Assembly (NCBI RefSeq): GCF_010894405.1
Contig: NZ_JAAIYA010000012.1
Location: forward strand, 259,444-323,443
DNA length: 64,000 nt
DNA from: Pyxidicoccus caerfyrddinensis
GTDB taxonomy: Bacteria > Myxococcota > Myxococcia > Myxococcales > Myxococcaceae
Direction of reading: 5' to 3'
This document shows positions 48,700-57,708 of the stretch, one piece after another. Under the pieces are notes generated by a model. That model had not been told where the DNA came from. It worked only from the letters and a program-made list of their open reading frames with translations, and did not search any database. How positions within the stretch are numbered: position 1 is the first letter of the stretch; every line of letters begins with the position of its first letter. Position numbers and translations under genes: made by a program.

Positions 48700-50289
48700 A
48701 TGAGCCTGGGCTCTCTCGCGCTGGTCCTCCACGCGCATCTTCCCTTCGTCCGTCACCCCGAGCACGAGGACTTCCTCGAGGAGGACTGGCTCTACGAAGC
48801 CATCTCCGAGACATACCTCCCGCTGCTCCTCGTCTTCGACAAGCTGGCCGAGGACGGTGTCCCCTTCCGTCTGACGATGACGCTGTCCCCCACGCTCGTC
48901 GCCATGCTGCGGGACGAGCTCCTGATGTCGCGCTATGCGCGCCGCCTGGACCAACTCTGCGAGCTGGGCGCGCGAGAGGTCCACCGCACCCGGAACGACG
49001 CCACCTTCGGCCCGCTGGCCCGCTTCCACCGCGACCACTTCGAGTCGCTGCGCCGCGCCTTCCACGACCGCTACAAGCGCGACCTCGTCCCGGCCTTCCG
49101 CCGCCTCCAGGACGCGGGCCACCTGGACATCATCACGTGCAACGCCACGCACGGCTTCCTGCCGCTCATGCAGCAGGTGCCCGAGGCCGTGCGCGCTCAG
49201 GTCACGGTGGCCGCCAACCACTACCGTCAGAACTTCGGTCGAGACCCGGCGGGCATCTGGCTGGCCGAGTGCGGCTACTACCCCGGGCTGGAGCGCGTGC
49301 TCGCCAACGAGCGCATCCGCTACTTCTTCGTGGACACGCACGGCCTCACGGACGCCACGCCGCGCCCGCTGCACGGCCCCTATGCGCCCATCTTCACCGA
49401 GACGGGCGTGGCCGCGTACGCGAGAGACCCGGAGAGCAGCCAGCAGGTATGGAGCACCGAGTTCGGCTATCCCGGTGACGGGGACTACCGCGAGTTCTAC
49501 CGGGACATCGGCTGGGACCTGGACCTGGACTACATCCGCCCGTTCATCCAGCCCACCGGCGACCGCAAGAACACCGGCTTCAAGTACTTCCGCATCACCG
49601 GCAAGACGCACGACAAGCAGCCCTACAACCCGGACGCCGCCCGAGAGCGCGCCGCCATCCACGCCGGCAACTTCCTCTTCAACCGCGAGCGGCAGATAGA
49701 GCACCTCGCCTCGCGCCTGAGCGGCCGCAAGCCGGTGGTCGTCGCGCCGTACGACGCGGAGCTGTTCGGCCACTGGTGGTTCGAGGGGCCCATGTTCCTC
49801 GACTTCCTCATCCGCAAGGCCGCGTATGACCAGAAGACCTTCAGCCTGGTGACGCCCTCGGACGACCTGCGGGAGAACCCGGAGAACCAGGTGGCCACGC
49901 CGCCGCTGTCCTCGTGGGGCGCGGGCGGCTACGCGAACATGTGGCTCGACGGGGCCAATGATTGGATCTACCGCCACCTGCACCACTGCGCGAAGCAGAT
50001 GGTGGAGCTGGCCCGCGACTTCCCCGACGCGAACTCCCTGAAGCGCCGCGCGCTCAACCAGGCCGCGCGCGAGCTGCTGCTCGCCCAGTCCTCCGACTGG
50101 GCCTTCATCATGAAGACGGGCACCATGGTGGAGTACGCCCAGCGCCGCACGCGCGAGCACATCCTCCGCTTCCAGCGCCTTCACGACGAGCTGCGCGCAG
50201 GCACCATCGACGAGGGCTGGCTCACCCACGTGGAGGGCCGCGACAACCTCTTCCCCGAGCTGGACTACCGCGTCTACCGGCCCGGCTGA
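48700..50289 (+). CDS. GH57 1,4-alpha-glucan branching enzyme
   Basis: A 529-residue GH57 enzyme with a C-terminal DUF1957-like helical domain. The ATG at 48700 starts the conserved MSLGSLALVLHAHLPFVRHP. The predicted nucleophile is E190 (WLAECGY) and the acid/base D352 (APYDAELFGHWW), close to E183 and D354 of the Thermococcus GH57 branching enzyme. Other family motifs are EDFLEEDWLYEAISETY and SSWGAGGYANMWL. It would introduce alpha-1,6 branches into glycogen-like glucan in the cytoplasm. It is cotranscribed with the DUF4912-type gene and divergent from the GT4 gene; such a trio is known in other bacteria. Confidence 0.92.
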   Translation: MSLGSLALVLHAHLPFVRHPEHEDFLEEDWLYEAISETYLPLLLVFDKLAEDGVPFRLTMTLSPTLVAMLRDELLMSRYARRLDQLCELGAREVHRTRNDATFGPLARFHRDHFESLRRAFHDRYKRDLVPAFRRLQDAGHLDIITCNATHGFLPLMQQVPEAVRAQVTVAANHYRQNFGRDPAGIWLAECGYYPGLERVLANERIRYFFVDTHGLTDATPRPLHGPYAPIFTETGVAAYARDPESSQQVWSTEFGYPGDGDYREFYRDIGWDLDLDYIRPFIQPTGDRKNTGFKYFRITGKTHDKQPYNPDAARERAAIHAGNFLFNRERQIEHLASRLSGRKPVVVAPYDAELFGHWWFEGPMFLDFLIRKAAYDQKTFSLVTPSDDLRENPENQVATPPLSSWGAGGYANMWLDGANDWIYRHLHHCAKQMVELARDFPDANSLKRRALNQAARELLLAQSSDWAFIMKTGTMVEYAQRRTREHILRFQRLHDELRAGTIDEGWLTHVEGRDNLFPELDYRVYRPG

Positions 50290-50388
50290 GTGCTCCGGGA
50301 ACAGGCGGGGCAGCGGACTGTTCGCCTGACGCCCCCGGCTCCCCATTTCGCTTGCGGTGCGTCTTTTCCGCCTTAGCTAGGAGTACAT

Positions 50389-51885
50389 ATGAACCGTTCT
50401 CCCGTCGCTCCCCGGAGGGCCCTGGTCGCGGCGCTCCTGCTCGTGCTGCCCGGCGTGGCTCCCGCCCAGGCTCCGGCGCCCCAGCCGGCTCCGCCGCCTC
50501 CTCCGGCGGCCAAGGCGGCTCCGGTGCCCGGGGGCAATCCGCTCCAGCCCGCCACGCGCGAGGCCCAGGCGCTGCCGTCGCTGGCGCCGCTGGTGGAGTC
50601 CGTGAAGTCCGCGGTGGTCAACGTGGACGTGCAGGCGCGCGGTGGTGGCGGACCGCGGGGCATGGAGGACAACCCGTTCTTCGACCGCTTCTTCGGCGGA
50701 GGGCGGGGCGGGCAGCAGCGAGAGCCGCTCCGTCAGGGCGCGGGCTCCGGCTTCATCATCGACCCCAAGGGCGTCATCCTCACCAACAACCACGTGGTGG
50801 AGGACGCGGTCTCCATCACCGTGCGGCTCGACGACGGACGCACGTTCTCCGGCGACGTGCTGGGCAGGGACCCGCTCACCGACGTGGCCCTGGTGAAGCT
50901 GAAGGAGAAGGTGGACGGACTGCCCACGGTGAAGCTGGGCGACTCGGACGCGCTGCGCGTGGGCGACTGGGTGGTGGCCATCGGCAACCCGTTCGGTCTG
51001 GCCTCCAGTGTGAGCCTCGGCATCGTCTCCGCGCGGGCGCGCGAGATTGGCGCCAGCGCGTATGACGAGTTCCTCCAGACGGACGCCGCCATCAACCCCG
51101 GCAACTCCGGCGGCCCGCTCTTCAACATGAAGGGCGAAGTCGTGGGCATCAACACCGCCATCGTCGGCGGCGGCACCGGCATCGGCTTCGCGGTGCCCAG
51201 CAACCTCATCCACGCGCTGCTTCCGCAGCTGCAGAAGGAGGGCGCCGTCACCCGCGCGTGGCTGGGCGTGGGCATCCAGGACCTGACGCGTGATTTGGCC
51301 GGCGCGCTCAAGCTGCCGGTGAATGACGGTGCCATCCTCACCCAGGTCAACCCGGGCTCGCCCGCGGCCAAGGCCGGGCTGAAGACGGACGACGTCGTCA
51401 CCGCCATCGACGGGCGGAACGTCTCCTCCAGCAGCGAGCTGACCCGCACGGTGGCGCTCAAGCGGCCGGGCAGCGTCTCCACGCTGACAGTGTACCGCGA
51501 CGGCAAGAAGCAGGACGTGAAGGTGACGCTGGGCACGCGGCCGGACCTGGAGGGCGTGGCCTCCAAGCAGCCGCGCGAGGGCGACGCGCAGGAGAGCTCG
51601 CGCCGCGTGGGCGTCAGCCTGCAGAACCTGGACGCGCGCACCGCGCAGCAGGCGGGCTTCACCGACCGCCAGGGCGCGCTCATCACCGACGTGCTGCCCG
51701 GCTCTCCCGCGGACCGCGCGCAGTTGGAGCCCGGCATGCTGGTGGTGGAGGTGAACCACAAGCCGGTGAACAACGCCGAGGAGCTGGCGAAGGTCATCAA
51801 GGGCGCGCAGGCCGGCAGCACGCTGCTGCTGCGCGTCGCCACGCCGGGTGGCAACCGCACCCTGCGTGCCCTGCGGGTGCCGTGA
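50389..51885 (+). CDS. HtrA/DegP-type periplasmic serine protease with two PDZ domains
   Basis: A 498-residue Do-like protease. A signal peptide (RRALVAALLLVLPGVAPAQA) is followed by a Pro/Ala-rich linker, trypsin-like domain with triad H135 (TNNHVV), D165 (LTDVALVK) and S240 (NPGNSGGPL), and two PDZ domains (about 275-370 and 395-495). The LA-loop region EDNPFFDRFFGGGRGG is typical. It degrades or refolds damaged envelope proteins under stress. The ribosome site (AGGAG five bases before ATG) is strong. It starts 100 bp after the GH57 gene and is followed by the esterase gene, 22 bp downstream. Confidence 0.95.
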   Translation: MNRSPVAPRRALVAALLLVLPGVAPAQAPAPQPAPPPPPAAKAAPVPGGNPLQPATREAQALPSLAPLVESVKSAVVNVDVQARGGGGPRGMEDNPFFDRFFGGGRGGQQREPLRQGAGSGFIIDPKGVILTNNHVVEDAVSITVRLDDGRTFSGDVLGRDPLTDVALVKLKEKVDGLPTVKLGDSDALRVGDWVVAIGNPFGLASSVSLGIVSARAREIGASAYDEFLQTDAAINPGNSGGPLFNMKGEVVGINTAIVGGGTGIGFAVPSNLIHALLPQLQKEGAVTRAWLGVGIQDLTRDLAGALKLPVNDGAILTQVNPGSPAAKAGLKTDDVVTAIDGRNVSSSSELTRTVALKRPGSVSTLTVYRDGKKQDVKVTLGTRPDLEGVASKQPREGDAQESSRRVGVSLQNLDARTAQQAGFTDRQGALITDVLPGSPADRAQLEPGMLVVEVNHKPVNNAEELAKVIKGAQAGSTLLLRVATPGGNRTLRALRVP

Positions 51886-51907
51886 GGCGGACGGGACACG
51901 GAGCGGC

Positions 51908-52501
51908 ATGAGCGTCAACTACGTCGCCCTCGGCGACAGCACGGCGGTGGGCGTGGGGGCGGCGCGCGGCGGGGGCTACCCCGAGCGCCTCGCCTCCCGG
52001 CTGCGCAATGACGGGCTCCCGGTGGGCCTCACCAACCTGGGGCAGAGCGGGGCCCGCATCCGCGACGTCTTCACGGGTCAGGTGAAGCGCGCGGTGGCCG
52101 CGCAGCCCACGCTGGTGACGCTGGGCGTGGGCACCAACGACCTGTGGCGCGGCACCTCGGTGGAGGACTTCCAGGAGGAACTGGACCGCATCGCCCGCAG
52201 GCTGAAGCAGACGGGCGCGCCGCTGGTGGTGGTGAACATCGCGGACATGGCCCTGGCGCCGGTGGCGAAGCTGGTGCCGAGCTCCCTCTACGAGGGCCGC
52301 ATCGAGCCCTTCAACGTCGCCATGGCCGAGGTGGCGCGCGCGCACGGCCTGCACCTGGTGGACCTGTACACGGCGAGCAAGGAGATGATCCCCAAGAGCC
52401 CGCACTTCTTCTGTCACGACGGCTTCCACCCGTCCGACGAGGGATATGACGAGTGGGCGGACCTGCTGCTGCCCACGGTGCGCACGCTGGTGTCGCGCTG
52501 A
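51908..52501 (+). CDS. SGNH/GDSL-family esterase
   Basis: A 197-residue hydrolase. The ATG at 51908 has GGAG four bases upstream and yields VNYVALGDSTAVG with the nucleophile Ser11 in GDS. Block III is GVGTNDLW and the catalytic Asp-His pair lies in CHDGFHPSDEGYDEWA. There is no signal peptide, so it should be cytoplasmic. SGNH enzymes remove acyl groups from lipids, sugars or peptidoglycan; the substrate is not evident. The gene is 22 bp downstream of htrA and probably cotranscribed; convergent with the diguanylate cyclase gene. Confidence 0.92.
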   Translation: MSVNYVALGDSTAVGVGAARGGGYPERLASRLRNDGLPVGLTNLGQSGARIRDVFTGQVKRAVAAQPTLVTLGVGTNDLWRGTSVEDFQEELDRIARRLKQTGAPLVVVNIADMALAPVAKLVPSSLYEGRIEPFNVAMAEVARAHGLHLVDLYTASKEMIPKSPHFFCHDGFHPSDEGYDEWADLLLPTVRTLVSR

Positions 52502-52513
52502 GCTGACTCGCGC

Positions 52514-54445
52514 CTACGCCTTGGCCACGCCGCCCGGCGTCGTGGTGGCGGCGGGCACGTCGGCGGGAGGGGAATGGGGGCCGCGCTCGCGGCCGGGGTG
52601 CATCTCCATGCCGGACTCGTACGGGGTGGTGCGGTTGCGGCCCGTGCGCTTGCTGCAATAGAGGGCCGCGTCGGCGCAGTCCACCAGCTCCTCCTGGGTG
52701 GCGGCGTCGGTGGGGTAGTGGGCCACGCCCACGGACACGGTGACGTGGTTGCCGGGCAGACCGGGCTGGGACAGCAGCACGTTGTCCGCCACCGCGCGGC
52801 GCAGCTTCTCCGCCACCTCCACCGCGTCCTCCTTGGAGGCCTGGGGCAGCAGCAGGACGAACTCCTCGCCGCCGTAGCGCGCCAGCGTGTCCACCTTGCG
52901 CACGCGCAGGCGGAGCGCGTCGCACACGCGGCGCAGCGTCTCGTCGCCCACCCGGTGGCCCGCCACGTCGTTGAGGCGCTTGAAGTGGTCCACGTCCACC
53001 ATCAGCAGCGCCAGCGGGACGCCGAAGCGCTGCGCCCGCGCCAATTCCAGCTCCATGCGCTGGAAGAGGTGTCGCCGGTTGGGCACGCCCGTGAGCGGGT
53101 CCGTCATGGTGAGCTTCACCGTCTCCGCGTGCAGCCGCGCGTTCTTCACCGCCGTGGCCGCCAGGTCCGCGACGGCGGTCAGCAGCTCGATTTCCTGCGC
53201 GGAGAAGCTGGCCACCTCGGGGCGCTGGAAGTTCATCACTCCCAGCAGCGTGCCCATGTGCACCATGGGCACCGCCAGCAGCGCGCCCGTGTCCACCGCG
53301 CCCTCCACCAGGCCGCGCCGCGCGAAGATGCTGGTGCGGTCACCCAGGTCCGGCAGGTACACCGCCTTGAGCGTCTGGGCCGCGCGCCCGCAGGCGCCCT
53401 CGCCCAGCGCGAAGATGAGCCCTTCCGCGCCGCGGCCCTCCGGCCACGCGTGCTTCACCTCCAGCAGCCCCTCCACGTTGAGGAGCATGATGGAGAAGTC
53501 CGGAATCTGGAGCCGCTCGACCACCATCCGGGTGACGGCCTCCAGCAGCTCGTCCAGCTCCAGCGTGGCATTGAGCGAGCGCGCCACGTCGAAGAGCAGC
53601 GACAGCTCGCGCAGGCGCTCCTCCAGCTCCTCCTTGAGGGCGAGCTTCTCCTTCACCACCGCGAGGTCCCGGTGGGTGTCGATTTCCTCCGCCTTCATCG
53701 CGGTGAGCCGCGCCAGCATCTGGTTGAAGGCCGCGCCCAGCCGGGACAGCTCGTCCGTGCCCCGCGCGTCCGCGCGCACCAGCAAGTCTCCCGCCTCCGC
53801 GCGCCCCATGGCCGCACTCAGCTTGCTCAGTGGGCGGGTGAGGTTGAAGTGCAACGCCAGCGCGGTGATGAGCGCCAGCAGCACGATGAACAGCACCATC
53901 GCGCCCAGCGCGCCGCGGAACATCTCCGTGAGCTGCTGGTGCAACGTCGGCTCCGCCATGCGCATCTGCAGGACACTCGCGCCGGGCACCTCGCCCTCGG
54001 AGTGGCAGCTGCCGCACTCGGGCCCGCCCAGCGGCCGCACCACCTCCGTGACACCGTCCACGGAGCGCGCCGCCTCGGGCCCGGGCGCTGTCAGCCGTTT
54101 GGTCTCCGCGTGCACCTGGCCCACCTCGTCCGGCTGGCGGGACCAGCGGATGTGCCCGTCCGGCGTCAGCACCCGCGCGTCCTCCACCGAGCGGAACAGG
54201 CGCGTGTCCGAGCGCAGCACCTCCGCCACCGCCTCGTGGGCTTTGGATACGCCCGGCGCCTGCGGCAGCGTGAAGGTGGAGGCGACGAACTCCGCCAGCG
54301 CCAGCGACTCCACCTGCGTCGCGTCCTGCACCGCCACCCGCGCCTCGCGCCAGAAGTGGCCCACGCCCAGCAACGCCACCACCAGCCCCGGCAGGGCGAT
54401 GCTCCACAGGAGCTTCCTGCCAACAGTGTCGGGACCCAGGGGCAT
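52514..54445 (-). CDS. Membrane diguanylate cyclase with heme-motif sensor (HAMP-GAF-GGDEF)
   Basis: A 643-residue enzyme making c-di-GMP. TM1 (about 12-30) and TM2 (about 180-200) flank a periplasmic domain with the c-type heme motif CGSCH (144-148), so it may sense redox state, oxygen or NO through one covalently bound heme. A HAMP linker (200-255), coiled coil, GAF domain (285-440) and GGDEF domain follow. The active motif is GGEEF (525-529) and an I-site RKVD (516-519) at the standard five-residue spacing predicts product inhibition. The last 30 residues are disordered. It is monocistronic, convergent with the esterase gene. Confidence 0.92.
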   Translation of the reverse strand: MPLGPDTVGRKLLWSIALPGLVVALLGVGHFWREARVAVQDATQVESLALAEFVASTFTLPQAPGVSKAHEAVAEVLRSDTRLFRSVEDARVLTPDGHIRWSRQPDEVGQVHAETKRLTAPGPEAARSVDGVTEVVRPLGGPECGSCHSEGEVPGASVLQMRMAEPTLHQQLTEMFRGALGAMVLFIVLLALITALALHFNLTRPLSKLSAAMGRAEAGDLLVRADARGTDELSRLGAAFNQMLARLTAMKAEEIDTHRDLAVVKEKLALKEELEERLRELSLLFDVARSLNATLELDELLEAVTRMVVERLQIPDFSIMLLNVEGLLEVKHAWPEGRGAEGLIFALGEGACGRAAQTLKAVYLPDLGDRTSIFARRGLVEGAVDTGALLAVPMVHMGTLLGVMNFQRPEVASFSAQEIELLTAVADLAATAVKNARLHAETVKLTMTDPLTGVPNRRHLFQRMELELARAQRFGVPLALLMVDVDHFKRLNDVAGHRVGDETLRRVCDALRLRVRKVDTLARYGGEEFVLLLPQASKEDAVEVAEKLRRAVADNVLLSQPGLPGNHVTVSVGVAHYPTDAATQEELVDCADAALYCSKRTGRNRTTPYESGMEMHPGRERGPHSPPADVPAATTTPGGVAKA

Positions 54446-54505
54446 GCGCTTGTTCGCGGCTCTCCGCAGCGATGGCTTAAACTTGTTTCACGAACTTCCA
54501 TCGGA

Positions 54506-54534
54506 ATTGTCAATTGGCTGACGCGGACTGTCAA
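54506..54534 (-). promoter_or_regulatory. Putative promoter of the diguanylate cyclase gene
   Basis: On the minus strand TTGACA (54534-54529) is followed after 17 bases by GACAAT (54511-54506). A second TTGACA occurs at 54513-54508. The expected start is near 54499, about 54 bases before the ATG. The same 180-bp gap also serves the divergent pgeF gene. Confidence 0.4.
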
Positions 54535-54626
54535 ACGTACCGGCACAAGAATTTTCCTGTTCCGTTGGTGTTGCTTCCATTGCTGCGCCCCGTCATCGGC
54601 GGGTTCCTGGTGTCTCCCGGAGTCCC

Positions 54627-55385
54627 ATGTCGACCGCGTTCCTGACGTCCTCGCTGCTGCCCGTCCCCCATGGCTTCGCCACCCGTGCGGGAGGCGTCTC
54701 GGAGGGGCCGTACGCGTCTCTCAACCTGGGCTTCTCCACCGGCGACGCGCAGGAGAAGGTGCTGGAGAACCTCCGCCGCCTGGCCACCGGCGCCGGGGCT
54801 CCGCTAGGCGCGCTGTGCCGCGTGTCGCAGGTGCATGGCGACCGGGTGCTGGAGGCGCGCGGCGGGGAAGGGGAGGCCCTACGGCCCGTGGAGGGCGAGG
54901 CGGACGCGCTGTGGACCCAGGCGTCCGGCACGTGGGTGGCGGTGGGCACGGCGGACTGCGTGCCGGTGCTGCTGGTGGACCCGGACGGCCGGCGCGTGGC
55001 GGCGGTGCACTCGGGGTGGCGGGGCACGGACGCGGACATCAGCGCGCGGGCGGTGGAGGCGCTGGTGGCGAAGGGCGCGCGGCCGGAGCGGTTGCTCGCG
55101 GTGGTGGGCCCCTGCATCCAGCGCTGCTGCTACGAGGTGTCCGGCGAGCTGGGCCAGCGCTTCACCGCCCGCTTCGGCGCGGAGGTGGTGGAGTCCGCGG
55201 GCGGCGCGGTGAAGCTGGACCTGACACGGGCGGTGCGGCTGACGCTGCTGCGCGCGGGGCTGAAGCCGGCGCACGTGGACGTGCTACCGGCCTGTACCGC
55301 GTGTGAGCCCGAGCGCTTCTTCTCCCACCGCCGCGACGCGGGGCGCACCGGACGCCACCTCAACTACGTGGTAAACCGCTTCTAG
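54627..55385 (+). CDS. pgeF: PgeF/YfiH-family purine nucleoside phosphorylase (multicopper-oxidase-like)
   Basis: A 252-residue protein of the YfiH/LACC1 family. The three zinc-ligand motifs are present: VSQVHGD (H70), TADCVPVLL (C111) and AVHSGWRGT (H128), as are GPCIQRCCYEV, DLTRA and the terminal CT.CEP..FFSHRRD...TGR. E. coli PgeF hydrolyses mis-incorporated Ser in peptidoglycan precursors; other members cleave adenosine and related nucleosides, so exact activity is uncertain. It precedes the CpoB-like gene, which has its own promoter. Confidence 0.9.
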   Translation: MSTAFLTSSLLPVPHGFATRAGGVSEGPYASLNLGFSTGDAQEKVLENLRRLATGAGAPLGALCRVSQVHGDRVLEARGGEGEALRPVEGEADALWTQASGTWVAVGTADCVPVLLVDPDGRRVAAVHSGWRGTDADISARAVEALVAKGARPERLLAVVGPCIQRCCYEVSGELGQRFTARFGAEVVESAGGAVKLDLTRAVRLTLLRAGLKPAHVDVLPACTACEPERFFSHRRDAGRTGRHLNYVVNRF

Positions 55386-55411
55386 CCCCCCGAGCCGCGC
55401 CGGCCGTTTTC

Positions 55412-55441
55412 TTGACGCTCTCCGACGGGCCTTCCTATCCT
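55412..55441 (+). promoter_or_regulatory. Putative promoter of the CpoB-like lipoprotein gene
   Basis: TTGACG, then an 18-base spacer, then TATCCT at 55436-55441. The expected start is near 55448, which rules out a start codon at 55412 and supports the GTG at 55469. Confidence 0.5.
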
Positions 55442-55468
55442 CGGGGTGATCCCCGTCCGAAGAGGCCC

Positions 55469-56314
55469 GTGCCCGCGCGCTCCGTCATCTTCCGCCTGCT
55501 CGCCGCCGCGCCCCTGTGCGCGCTGAGCGCCTGCGCCTCCAACGCCGCCAGCCAGGCGGACGTGGGGGCGCTGCGAGCGGAGGTGCAGGCCCTGCGCGAG
55601 ACGCAGGCCCGGCTGACCGAGCGCCTTCAGCGCCTGGAGGCGCACGACGCGGTGGAGAAGGCCCGTGCGAGCGGCGCTCCCGCGCGCGCCACCCCCGCGG
55701 ACGCCAGCGGTTCTGGTGACGGCCTGGGGTCCACGCCGGACCTGGCGGTGGTGAAGCTCAAGCCGCGCAACGAGCCCGCGCCGAAGCTGCCCACCGCGGT
55801 GGCCGTGGTGGAGCCGGACTCGGAGCAGATGGAGATGTTCATCAGCGCCGTGCCGGACGGGTCCGCGGCTGCGTCGGGTGCCGAGGCCGCCACCGTGGTC
55901 GCCTCGCGCGACGACGAGGCGGAGATGAAGGACCCGGACGTGCTGGACGCCGAGTACGACAAGTCCGTGTCGCTGTTGCGCACCGGCAACGTGGAGGGCG
56001 GCGTGGAGCGCCTGCGCCGCTTCGCGGAGGAGAACCCGCGCCATCCTCGCGCCGACAACGCGCTGTACTTCAGCGGGCTCGGGCTGATCGGCCTCAGCGA
56101 GTTCAAGGACGCCGCGCGGACGTTCGAGCGGCTCATCAAGACCTATCCCGCCGGGGATGCCATGCTGGACAGCATGCTCCGGCTCGCCGAGTGCCGGATG
56201 CGGCTGAACCAGGCCGCGGATGCCAAGGCGCTCTACACCCGTGTCGTCACCCAGTTCCCGGGGACGGCCGCCGCCACGCAGGCGGAGCAGCGGCTCGCCG
56301 CGCTCCCGCAGTGA
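55469..56314 (+). CDS. TPR lipoprotein resembling CpoB/YbgF
   Basis: A 281-residue lipoprotein (signal ending LCALSAC). After lipidation comes a coiled coil (VGALRAEVQALRETQARLTERLQR) as in CpoB trimers, an Ala/Pro-rich linker, and a C-terminal TPR domain of three repeats with the motif DAEYDKSVSLLRTGNVEGGV and AARTFERLIKTYP, the usual YbgF pattern. CpoB coordinates peptidoglycan synthesis with Tol-Pal constriction. The tol-pal genes are not adjacent, so this might be another envelope TPR protein. It is followed by the LysM gene after 26 bp, suggesting one operon of cell-wall proteins. Confidence 0.82.
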   Translation: MPARSVIFRLLAAAPLCALSACASNAASQADVGALRAEVQALRETQARLTERLQRLEAHDAVEKARASGAPARATPADASGSGDGLGSTPDLAVVKLKPRNEPAPKLPTAVAVVEPDSEQMEMFISAVPDGSAAASGAEAATVVASRDDEAEMKDPDVLDAEYDKSVSLLRTGNVEGGVERLRRFAEENPRHPRADNALYFSGLGLIGLSEFKDAARTFERLIKTYPAGDAMLDSMLRLAECRMRLNQAADAKALYTRVVTQFPGTAAATQAEQRLAALPQ

Positions 56315-56340
56315 AGGCTCTTTCGAAAGGACGTCGTGCG

Positions 56341-57549
56341 ATGCGCTCCCGGATCCTCACCTCGCTGATGTTGAGCCTCGCCGTCGCGCCGGCCTGGAGC
56401 GCACGCGCCCAGCAGGAGGGCGCCGAGGAGCAGGACCAGGACACTGGCAGCGAGACGGAAGGTGCCGAGGTCATGGACGAGGCCCCCGAGCGCCCCCAGG
56501 GCTCCGTGGCCGTTCCTCCCGGCGCGCCCAAGGGCCGCGAGAGCGCCCCGGGCGAAGTCCACTCCGTGCAGGAGGGCGACACGCTGTGGGATTTGTCCCA
56601 GCGCTACCTGGGCAGCCCCTGGTACTGGCCGAAGGTCTGGGCCTACAACCCGGAGATCGCCAACCCGCATTGGATCTACCCGGGCAACCAGGTGCGCTTC
56701 TTCGCCTCGGGCGAAGAGGTTCCCACCCGCGTGGGCACGGAGATCGCCTCCGAGGACGTGGCCGCGCCCACCGAGCTGAGCGGCGCCGACCTGGTGACGG
56801 TGACGGGGAAGATTGGCTACGACGTGTCGTCGTCGCGCCCCGTGACGACCCAGGGCTTCGTCACCCAGCGCGAGCTGGACGAGGCCGGCCGCATCGAGGG
56901 CTCGTCCTCCGGCGCGCTGATGCTGTCCTACCCGGACACCGCCTACGTGCGCTTCAAGAAGAAGGGCAGCGCCAAGGTAGGGGACCGCTACGTCGTCTAC
57001 CACACCACCCAGGCCATCCAGCACCCGGTGACGAAGAAGCAGCTGGGCTACCTCACCGACTTCCTGGGCACGCTGCGCGTGATTCGCGTGAGTGACAACG
57101 TCGTCACCGCTCAGGTGGTGGACACGTGGGACGGCATGGAGCGCGGCGACCTGGTGGGCCCCGTCGGCGAGCGCCTCACCGAGCGCGTGGCCCCGAAGCC
57201 CAACGCGAAGGAGCTGCAGGCCACCGTCGTCACCGCGCTGGTGCCGTACCTGACGCTGCTCGGTGAGAACCACACGGTGGTGGTGGACCGGGGCAGCGCG
57301 GACGGCGTCCAGCTGGGCAACACCTTCACCATCCTCCGCCAGGGTGACCCGTCCCTCCAGGTGCTCGGCCAGGAGGCCAAGCCGATCACCGCCAAGGAGA
57401 AGCGCTTCCCCTGGGAGAACGTCGGCACCTGCATGGTGACCGAGGTGAAGGAGCGCACCTCCAACTGCCTCATGCTGCGCTCCATGGAGGAGCTCGTCCC
57501 CGGCGACCGCGCCGTCATGCGCGTCGGCGAGCCCACCGCCAGCCGCTGA
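56341..57549 (+). CDS. Secreted LysM-domain protein
   Basis: A 402-residue exported protein. The ATG at 56341 gives the signal SLMLSLAVAPAWSARAQ; an acidic linker follows. The LysM domain is at about 73-122 (VQEGDTLWDLSQRYLGSPWY, then NPHWIYPGNQVRF), a form with an inserted WYWPKVWAYNPEI common in deltaproteobacteria. The remaining 270 residues contain two beta-rich blocks (KVGDRYVVYHTTQ; DRGSADGVQLGNTFTILR), reminiscent of FlgA/SAF-like or SH3-like modules. It would bind peptidoglycan. Cotranscribed with the TPR lipoprotein. Downstream lies a terminator-like hairpin. Confidence 0.88.
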   Translation: MRSRILTSLMLSLAVAPAWSARAQQEGAEEQDQDTGSETEGAEVMDEAPERPQGSVAVPPGAPKGRESAPGEVHSVQEGDTLWDLSQRYLGSPWYWPKVWAYNPEIANPHWIYPGNQVRFFASGEEVPTRVGTEIASEDVAAPTELSGADLVTVTGKIGYDVSSSRPVTTQGFVTQRELDEAGRIEGSSSGALMLSYPDTAYVRFKKKGSAKVGDRYVVYHTTQAIQHPVTKKQLGYLTDFLGTLRVIRVSDNVVTAQVVDTWDGMERGDLVGPVGERLTERVAPKPNAKELQATVVTALVPYLTLLGENHTVVVDRGSADGVQLGNTFTILRQGDPSLQVLGQEAKPITAKEKRFPWENVGTCMVTEVKERTSNCLMLRSMEELVPGDRAVMRVGEPTASR

Positions 57550-57593
57550 ATTCCCGGGCTCCAAGCGCCCGAAACCCGGCAGGAAATGTGCAT

Positions 57594-57613
57594 CCCCTCC
57601 GCCACAGGAGGGG
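57594..57613 (+). terminator. Hairpin after the LysM gene
   Basis: CCCCTCC and GGAGGGG form a perfect 7-bp stem with a 6-base loop, 45 bp after the LysM stop. No T-run. It is followed directly by the dprA promoter elements. Confidence 0.4.
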
Positions 57614-57621
57614 CTGAGTGC

Positions 57622-57650
57622 TTGACCGGTGGCGGTCCGGTGTCTATGTG
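57622..57650 (+). promoter_or_regulatory. Putative dprA promoter
   Basis: TTGACC and TATGTG are separated by 17 bases. The expected start is near 57657, about 52 bases before the dprA ATG. Confidence 0.45.
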
Positions 57651-57708
57651 TCGCGCCCCTCCTGGGGACCCATCTTCTATATAGGTGGGAAACGGGCAGG
57701 GGACGGGT

